From NCBI RefSeq assembly GCF_014822185.1, contig NZ_QVLR01000065.1:1-38033 (forward strand): a DNA stretch of 38,033 nt, given 5' to 3'. A program made the translations under genes and the position numbers. Positions 32,877 through 38,033 of this stretch are shown in pieces. The stretch is from Azoarcus sp. Aa7 (GTDB lineage: Bacteria; Pseudomonadota; Gammaproteobacteria; Burkholderiales; Rhodocyclaceae). The notes under the pieces were generated by a model. That model had not been told where the DNA came from, ran no database searches, and saw nothing but the letters and a program-made list of their open reading frames with translations. Positions within the stretch are counted from its first letter, which is position 1, and every line of letters begins with the position of its first letter.

Positions 32877-33966
32877 GCCGGTTCCTGCGTGCCTGGCTCG
32901 GCGACTGGCCGAAGAACTCGCGGTAACAGCGGCTGAAATGCGGCGCCCCGGTGAAGCCGCAGGCGACCGCGATGCTGGTGATCGGGTCGCAGGTCTGCAG
33001 CAGCAGGCGGCGGGCGCGGGTGATGCGCAGTTCAAGGTAGTAGCGCGCGGGGCTTGCGTGGATGTGGCGCTTGAACAGGCGGTCGAGCTGGCGTGCGGAG
33101 ATTTCGGCGTGGCGGGCGAGGTCCTCGATGCAGAGAGGTTCCTCGATGTTGTTTTCCATCAGTTCCAGCACCAGGCGCAGCGGAGCGGGCAGCGCGGGGC
33201 TGTGCGCGAGGGCGGGCATCGCGGTGCTGCGCAGGTCGTCCTTGCCGCGGTCGCACGCGAGGATGTCTTCGATGCCCTGCACCACGTCGTCGCCGTGGTG
33301 GTGGCGGATCACCGCGAGCATCATGCCGAGGGCGCTGTTGGCGCCGGCGCAGGAGATGCGGTTGCGGTCGATGACATAGGGCTGGGACTGGATCTGCACA
33401 CGCGGATGGGACTCCTCGAGGCCGGCGCGGCTCTCCGGATGGACGGTGCAGGCGTAGCCGTCGAGGAGGCCGGCTTGGGCGAGGAGGTAGCTGCCGTTCC
33501 ACAGGCTGCCGAGGATCAGCGGCTGGCGTGCGGCTTCGCGCAGCTTGTCGAGCACCGCGCGCGGCGGCTGCAGGCGCGAGCGGTAGCCGCCGCATACGAT
33601 GAGCATGTCGAGGCCGTGGGGGTCGAGATCGGCGAGCAGGCCGTCCGCCGAGACCTGGATGCCGAGGTCGCTGCGGACCGAAGCAGCGTCCAGGGCCAGC
33701 GTGCGGAAGCGGTACAGCGGGTCGCGGCTCAGCAGGTTGGCTGTGACGATGGCGTCGAGCGCGCCGGTGAAGGCCATCATCGAGAAGTGCTCGAGCAGCA
33801 CGAAAACCACCTGGCGGCTGATCGGGGCGTGTACGTCGTCGCCCGCCGGCTTCTGCAGGAAGGCCTGGTTGCTGTGGCGCAGGGGGCTGCCGAAGAGGCG
33901 TGCCGGCGGATCGGGGAAGTTCATGGCGTTGTCGAAGTTGTCCGTCGGCGGCGAGAAGGCCACCAT
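32866..33966 (-). CDS. GlxA/GbdR/SouR-type AraC-family regulator (copy 2)
   Basis: A second regulator with a DJ-1/PfpI-like sensor domain (beginning RQVVFVLLEHFSMMAFTGAL) and a C-terminal AraC DNA-binding domain (EEPLCIEDLARHAEISARQL and SIAVACGFTGAPHFSRCYR). The elbow residue is Asn in GSLWNGSYLLA, so again no catalytic Cys. The start is uncertain: in-frame ATGs lie at 34083 (with AAGGA 10 nt upstream), 34008, 33966 and 33924. I list 33966 (366 residues) as a compromise. It is divergent from glyA-sdaA-soxB, the arrangement expected of a sarcosine/betaine-responsive activator such as SouR or GbdR (family knowledge); control of that operon is inferred. Confidence 0.85.
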   Translation of the reverse strand: MVAFSPPTDNFDNAMNFPDPPARLFGSPLRHSNQAFLQKPAGDDVHAPISRQVVFVLLEHFSMMAFTGALDAIVTANLLSRDPLYRFRTLALDAASVRSDLGIQVSADGLLADLDPHGLDMLIVCGGYRSRLQPPRAVLDKLREAARQPLILGSLWNGSYLLAQAGLLDGYACTVHPESRAGLEESHPRVQIQSQPYVIDRNRISCAGANSALGMMLAVIRHHHGDDVVQGIEDILACDRGKDDLRSTAMPALAHSPALPAPLRLVLELMENNIEEPLCIEDLARHAEISARQLDRLFKRHIHASPARYYLELRITRARRLLLQTCDPITSIAVACGFTGAPHFSRCYREFFGQSPSQARRNRQHP

Positions 33967-34241
33967 GTTTTTTAGCTTAGGTTCGCCACTCGTTCGCGTC
34001 AAATGCATAGTGTGGCCGCTTTGTTGCGTTTGGGTATAAGAACGTCCGCCTGCCCAATTCTCCGGAATGCTGCTTGTGCACATGGGGCGCCCGTCCTTAC
34101 CCTCGGTCCGTATCAAGCAAACGCGTGACGGATACAGGCAAAAGCGTCGAGGGCGAACTTCCTAACATCTCCTCCCATGAAGCCGCCATCCGCCGCGGCC
34201 GCTGTCGGCAACGACAGTCCCAATCCGAGGAGACACAACGC
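33967..34241. promoter_or_regulatory. Divergent regulator-glyA intergenic region
   Basis: 275 bp that must hold the glyA promoter and the regulator promoter, unless the regulator starts further upstream (up to 34083). I looked for the CGTCGTTTTCACG element and for a glycine riboswitch; neither was convincing. GGGTATAAGAACG near 34030 is a possible -10 region. The glyA ribosome binding site is CCGAGGAGA around 34225-34233. Confidence 0.4.
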
Positions 34242-35516
34242 ATGTTTGCACTGACCGACCGCATTGCCGATTTCGACGACGAGCTGCAGGCGGCGATGGA
34301 CGCCGAGTTCGAGCGCCAGGAATCGCACATCGAGCTGATCGCCTCCGAGAACTACACCAGCCCGCGCGTGCTGGAAGCGCAGGGCAGCGTGCTGACCAAC
34401 AAGTACGCCGAGGGCTACCCGGCGAAGCGCTACTACGGCGGCTGCGAGCACGTGGATGTCGTGGAGCAGCTGGCGATCGACCGCGCGAAACGGCTCTTCG
34501 GCGCGGACTACGCGAACGTGCAGCCGCACTCGGGCTCGCAGGCCAACGCGGCGGTGTACATGGCGCTGCTCGAACCCCACGACACGGTGCTGGGCATGAG
34601 CCTCGCGCACGGCGGGCACCTGACGCACGGCGCCAAGGTGAACTTCTCCGGCAAGCTCTACAACGCGGTGCAGTACGGCCTCGACGAAGCGACCGGCGAG
34701 ATCGACTACGCCCAGGTCGAGGCGCTGGCGCGCGAGCACAAGCCCAGGATGATCGTCGCGGGCTTCTCGGCCTACTCGCGCGTCGTCGACTGGAAGCGCT
34801 TCCGCGAGATCGCGGACCTCGTCGGCGCCAAGCTCTTCGTCGACATGGCCCACGTCGCCGGGCTCGTCGCGGCGGGCCTGTACCCCAACCCCATCCCCTT
34901 CGCCGACGTCGTCACCACCACCACCCACAAGACCCTGCGCGGCCCGCGCGGCGGCCTGATCCTCGCGCGTGCCAACGCCGAGCTCGAGAAGAAGCTCAAC
35001 GCGGTGGTGTTCCCCGGCATCCAGGGCGGCCCGCTGATGCACGTCATCGCCGCCAAGGCCGTCGCGCTGAAGGAGGCGCTGCAGCCCGAGTTCCGCGCCT
35101 ACCAGCAGCAGGTGGTCAAGAACGCGCGGGCGATGGCCGGCGTGTTCATCGAGCGCGGCTACAAGATCGTGTCGGGCGGCACCGACGACCACCTGTTCCT
35201 CGTCGATCTGGTCGCCAAGGGCCTCACCGGCAAGCAGGCCGATGCGGCGCTGGGCGCGGCGAACATCACGGTGAACAAGAACGCCGTGCCCAACGATCCG
35301 CAGTCGCCCTTCGTGACCAGCGGCATCCGCATCGGCACGCCCGCGATCACCACGCGCGGCTTCAAGGAGGCCGAAGCGAAGGAACTCACGCACTGGATCT
35401 GCGACGTGCTCGACCACATCGACCGCGTTGACCAAATCGAGTCGGTGATCGCCGCGGTGCGCGAGAAGGCCAAGGCCTTGTGCGCGCGCTTCCCGGTCTA
35501 CCCGGCCAGCCGCTGA
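34242..35516 (+). CDS. glyA: Serine hydroxymethyltransferase GlyA
   Basis: A 424-residue PLP enzyme interconverting serine and glycine with tetrahydrofolate. In this operon it joins glycine from sarcosine oxidation with methylene-tetrahydrofolate to give serine. The PLP lysine is Lys230 in [14 protein letters not shown]. Other conserved blocks are [40 protein letters not shown] and [16 protein letters not shown]. The length is slightly above the usual 415-420. A longer open frame to 34074 lacks a ribosome binding site. It lies 22 bp upstream of sdaA. A second, housekeeping glyA elsewhere in the genome is probable, as in pseudomonads with such clusters. Confidence 0.96.
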   Translation: MFALTDRIADFDDELQAAMDAEFERQESHIELIASENYTSPRVLEAQGSVLTNKYAEGYPAKRYYGGCEHVDVVEQLAIDRAKRLFGADYANVQPHSGSQANAAVYMALLEPHDTVLGMSLAHGGHLTHGAKVNFSGKLYNAVQYGLDEATGEIDYAQVEALAREHKPRMIVAGFSAYSRVVDWKRFREIADLVGAKLFVDMAHVAGLVAAGLYPNPIPFADVVTTTTHKTLRGPRGGLILARANAELEKKLNAVVFPGIQGGPLMHVIAAKAVALKEALQPEFRAYQQQVVKNARAMAGVFIERGYKIVSGGTDDHLFLVDLVAKGLTGKQADAALGAANITVNKNAVPNDPQSPFVTSGIRIGTPAITTRGFKEAEAKELTHWICDVLDHIDRVDQIESVIAAVREKAKALCARFPVYPASR

Positions 35517-35538
35517 GCCGCCACGGGAGCGACACGCC

Positions 35539-36918
35539 ATGGCGATCAGCGTATTCGAGATGTTCAAGGTCGGCATCGGCCCGTCCAGTTCCCACACCGT
35601 GGGGCCCATGCGTGCCGCGCTGACCTTCGCGTCCGGCCTCAAGGACGACGGGCTGCTGCCGCGTGTGCGCCGCATCCGCGCCGAGTTGTACGGTTCGCTC
35701 GGCGCGACCGGCAAGGGCCACGGCAGCGACAAGGCGGTGCTGCTGGGCCTGGAAGGGGAGGCGCCCGACCTCATCGACCCCGACACCATCGACAGCCGCC
35801 TCGCGCGCATCCGCGAGGGCAGGCGCCTGACGCTGCTCGGGCTGCATGCGGTGGCATTCGAGGAGAAGACCGACCTCGTCTTCCTGCGTCGCCAGACGCT
35901 CCCGTTCCACCCCAACGGCATGCGCCTGACGGCCTTCGGCGACGGCGACGCGGAGCTCGCGAGCCGCGTGTATTACTCGGTGGGCGGCGGCTTCGTCGTG
36001 AACGAAGAGGCGGCCGGCGCGGACCGCATCGTCGAGGACGCGACCGAGCTGCCGTACCCCTTCCACAGCGCCGACCAACTGCTCACGCAGTGCGCGGTGA
36101 ACGAACTCTCCATCAGCCAGTTGATGCTGGAGAACGAGAAGGCCTGGAGGAGCGAAGCCGAGACGAGGAACGGCCTGCTGCACATCTGGAAGGTGATGCA
36201 GGCCTGCGTGCGCCGCGGCTGCGAGATCGAAGGCACGCTGCCCGGCGGCATGAAGGTCAAGCGCCGCGCCGCGGCGATGCACCGCACGCTCTCCGGCACC
36301 CCCGAGGCCTGCCTGCGCGACCCGCTCACGACGATGGACTGGGTGAACCTCTACGCGCTGGCGGTGAACGAGGAGAACGCCGCGGGCGGGCGCGTCGTCA
36401 CCGCGCCCACCAACGGCGCGGCCGGGATCGTCCCCGCGGTGCTGCATTACTACTACCGCTTCATCCCCGGCGCGACCGAGGACGGCGTCGTGCGCTTCCT
36501 GCTCACGGCCGCGGCGATCGGCTTCCTGTTCAAGGAGAACGCGTCGATCTCGGGCGCGGAAGTCGGCTGCCAGGGCGAGGTCGGGGTGGCGTGCTCGATG
36601 GCGGCCGGTGCCTTGGCCGAAGTGCTCGGCGGCACCCCCGAACAGGTCGAGAACGCCGCCGAGATCGGCATGGAGCACAACCTGGGGCTCACCTGCGACC
36701 CGGTGGGCGGCCTCGTGCAGGTGCCGTGCATCGAGCGCAACGCGATGGGCTCGATCAAGGCGATCAACGCCGCGCGCATGGCGCTGCGTGGCGACGGCAA
36801 GCACTTCGTGTCGCTCGACAAGGTGATCAAGACCATGCGCGAAACGGGGCGCGACATGAAGGACAAGTACAAGGAGACCTCCCGCGGGGGGCTCGCCGTG
36901 AACGTCATCGAGTGCTGA
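35539..36918 (+). CDS. sdaA: L-serine dehydratase (single-chain, iron-sulfur)
   Basis: A 459-residue enzyme that deaminates L-serine to pyruvate and ammonia with a [4Fe-4S] cluster. The three cluster cysteines expected in the family are Cys344 (EVGCQGEVG), Cys386 (LTCDPVGG) and Cys397 ([10 protein letters not shown]). The N-terminal block [20 protein letters not shown] is the SdaA/SdaB hallmark. The length matches the fused type (about 455). It stands 22 bp after glyA and 19 bp before soxB, so all three are one operon. It provides the last step from sarcosine carbon to pyruvate. Confidence 0.95.
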   Translation: MAISVFEMFKVGIGPSSSHTVGPMRAALTFASGLKDDGLLPRVRRIRAELYGSLGATGKGHGSDKAVLLGLEGEAPDLIDPDTIDSRLARIREGRRLTLLGLHAVAFEEKTDLVFLRRQTLPFHPNGMRLTAFGDGDAELASRVYYSVGGGFVVNEEAAGADRIVEDATELPYPFHSADQLLTQCAVNELSISQLMLENEKAWRSEAETRNGLLHIWKVMQACVRRGCEIEGTLPGGMKVKRRAAAMHRTLSGTPEACLRDPLTTMDWVNLYALAVNEENAAGGRVVTAPTNGAAGIVPAVLHYYYRFIPGATEDGVVRFLLTAAAIGFLFKENASISGAEVGCQGEVGVACSMAAGALAEVLGGTPEQVENAAEIGMEHNLGLTCDPVGGLVQVPCIERNAMGSIKAINAARMALRGDGKHFVSLDKVIKTMRETGRDMKDKYKETSRGGLAVNVIEC

Positions 36919-36937
36919 AGATCAGGAGAACAGAGTC

Positions 36938-38033
36938 ATGCAACATTACTCAGGATTCGGGCTCGTCAAGCACGCGCTCACCTACCACGAGAACTGGCAG
37001 CGCGCGTGGCGCAACCCGACGCCGAAGAAGAAGTACGACGTGATCGTCGTGGGTGGCGGCGGCCACGGCCTCGCGACCGCCTACTACCTCGCCAAGGAAC
37101 ACGGCATCACCAACGTCGCGGTGGTCGAGAAGGGCTGGCTGGGCGGGGGCAACACCGCGCGCAACACCACCATCGTGCGCTCGAACTACCTGTGGGACGA
37201 GGCCGCGTGGCTGTACGAGCACGCGATGAAGCTGTGGGAAGGCCTGTCGCAGGACCTCAACTACAACGTGATGTACTCCCAGCGCGGCGTCATGAACCTG
37301 GGGCACACGCTGCAGGACATGCGCGACATCCACCGGCGCGTGAACGCCAACCGCTTGAACGGCATCGACGGCGAGGTGCTCGACGTGAAGCAGATCCAGG
37401 AGATCGTGCCGATCATGGATGTGTCGCGCAACACGCGCTACCCGATCATGGGCGCCTCGTGGCAGCCGCGCGGCGGCGTCGCGCGTCACGACGCGGTGGC
37501 CTGGGGCTTCGCCCGCGGTGCCGATGCGCTGGGCGTCGACATGCTGCAGCAGACCGAAGTCACCGGCATCCGCAAGAGCGGCAACAAGGTGCTGGGTGTC
37601 GAGACCAACCGCGGCTTCATCGCCGCCGACACGGTGGGCGTGGTCACCGCCGGCAACTCCGGCGTGCTCGCCAAGATGGCCGGCTTCCAGCTGCCGATCG
37701 AATCGCACCCGCTGCAGGCGCTGGTGTCCGAGCCGATGAAACCCATCCTCGACACCGTCGTGATGTCGAACAAGGTGCACGGCTACGTGAGCCAGTCGGA
37801 CAAGGGCGACCTCGTGATCGGCGCCGGCATCGACGGCTACAACGGCTACGGCCAGCGCGGCAGCTACTCGACCATCGAGCACACGCTGCAGGCCATCGTC
37901 GAGCTCTTCCCGATGTTCTCGCGCGTGCGCATGAACCGCCAGTGGGGCGGCATCGTCGATACCTGCCCGGACGCCTGCCCGATCATCTCGGCCACGCCGG
38001 TCGGGGGCCTCTTCTTCAACTGCGGCTGGGGCA
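36938..38033 (+). CDS. soxB: Sarcosine oxidase beta subunit (partial, 3' cut)
   Basis: The frame runs open from ATG 36938 (ribosome binding site AGGAG 9 nt upstream) to the window edge, giving the first 365 residues of about 415. It is the large FAD/FMN subunit of heterotetrameric sarcosine oxidase, which oxidises sarcosine to glycine, hydrogen peroxide and methylene-tetrahydrofolate. The dinucleotide-binding motif [16 protein letters not shown] is at about residues 37-52. The family blocks [16 protein letters not shown] and [17 protein letters not shown] follow; His184 in the latter is a candidate covalent flavin-site residue. The remaining subunit genes (soxD, soxA, soxG) would lie beyond the edge. 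Order glyA-sdaA-soxB is not the same as in Pseudomonas, where sox genes often sit between them. Confidence 0.95.
   Translation, partial: MQHYSGFGLVKHALTYHENWQRAWRNPTPKKKYDVIVVGGGGHGLATAYYLAKEHGITNVAVVEKGWLGGGNTARNTTIVRSNYLWDEAAWLYEHAMKLWEGLSQDLNYNVMYSQRGVMNLGHTLQDMRDIHRRVNANRLNGIDGEVLDVKQIQEIVPIMDVSRNTRYPIMGASWQPRGGVARHDAVAWGFARGADALGVDMLQQTEVTGIRKSGNKVLGVETNRGFIAADTVGVVTAGNSGVLAKMAGFQLPIESHPLQALVSEPMKPILDTVVMSNKVHGYVSQSDKGDLVIGAGIDGYNGYGQRGSYSTIEHTLQAIVELFPMFSRVRMNRQWGGIVDTCPDACPIISATPVGGLFFNCGWG

Noticed and set aside
33967-34241. Glycine riboswitch before glyA
   Set aside because: No tandem aptamer-like architecture or expression platform could be recognised by eye.

Overview
The window is about 67% GC over most of its length, with gene content and protein sequences typical of a betaproteobacterium. 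A Rhodocyclales-type genome (Azoarcus, Thauera or Aromatoleum) is my best guess from MutS and the intergenic repeats at the left end, but I cannot confirm the genus. No tRNA, rRNA, CRISPR array, transposase or phage gene was seen.

Layout. Positions 1-3563 hold a repeat-rich spacer, a spermidine-synthase-like gene and mutS, both on the minus strand; this looks like ordinary core chromosome. From 3882 to the right end nearly everything fits one theme: breakdown of creatinine, creatine and N-methylhydantoin through sarcosine to serine, pyruvate and C1 units. Block A (3882-16938) has purU, a GlxA/GbdR-type regulator, an NCS1 permease, creatininase, a Tsx/OmpK-like porin, a polyamine-type ABC transporter, creatinase and an MHS-family MFS transporter. 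Block B (17067-32547) begins with scars of ridA and metF. It then has N-carbamoylsarcosine amidohydrolase copy 1, an unexpected fabF-like gene, a 1.45-kb AT-richer stretch without recognisable genes, hyuA-hyuB, a second NCS1 (Mhp1-like) permease, a second Tsx-like porin, a TRAP transporter, a LysR regulator and N-carbamoylsarcosine amidohydrolase copy 2. Block C (32742-38033) has a napC fragment, a second GlxA-type regulator on the minus strand, and glyA-sdaA-soxB, which runs off the right edge.

How the genes work together. Creatininase opens creatinine to creatine, and creatinase splits creatine to sarcosine and urea. In the parallel branch HyuAB hydrolyses N-methylhydantoin with ATP to N-carbamoylsarcosine, which the cysteine amidohydrolase converts to sarcosine, ammonia and CO2. 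Both branches meet at heterotetrameric sarcosine oxidase (soxB here; the other subunits are presumably beyond the edge). SHMT and serine dehydratase carry glycine and C1 units to pyruvate, and PurU releases surplus one-carbon units as formate. Each branch has its own outer-membrane channel and inner-membrane carrier. Creatinine deaminase, urease and urea amidolyase were not found in the window.

Most interesting: (1) the two-branch supercluster with paired transport modules; (2) two N-carbamoylsarcosine amidohydrolase genes, identical over about 612 bp and 14.3 kb apart in direct orientation, with sharp edges typical of gene conversion; (3) two families of shared promoter elements, one before the permease and creatinase and one before hyuA and both amidohydrolase copies; (4) gene-fragment scars next to the duplicated gene.
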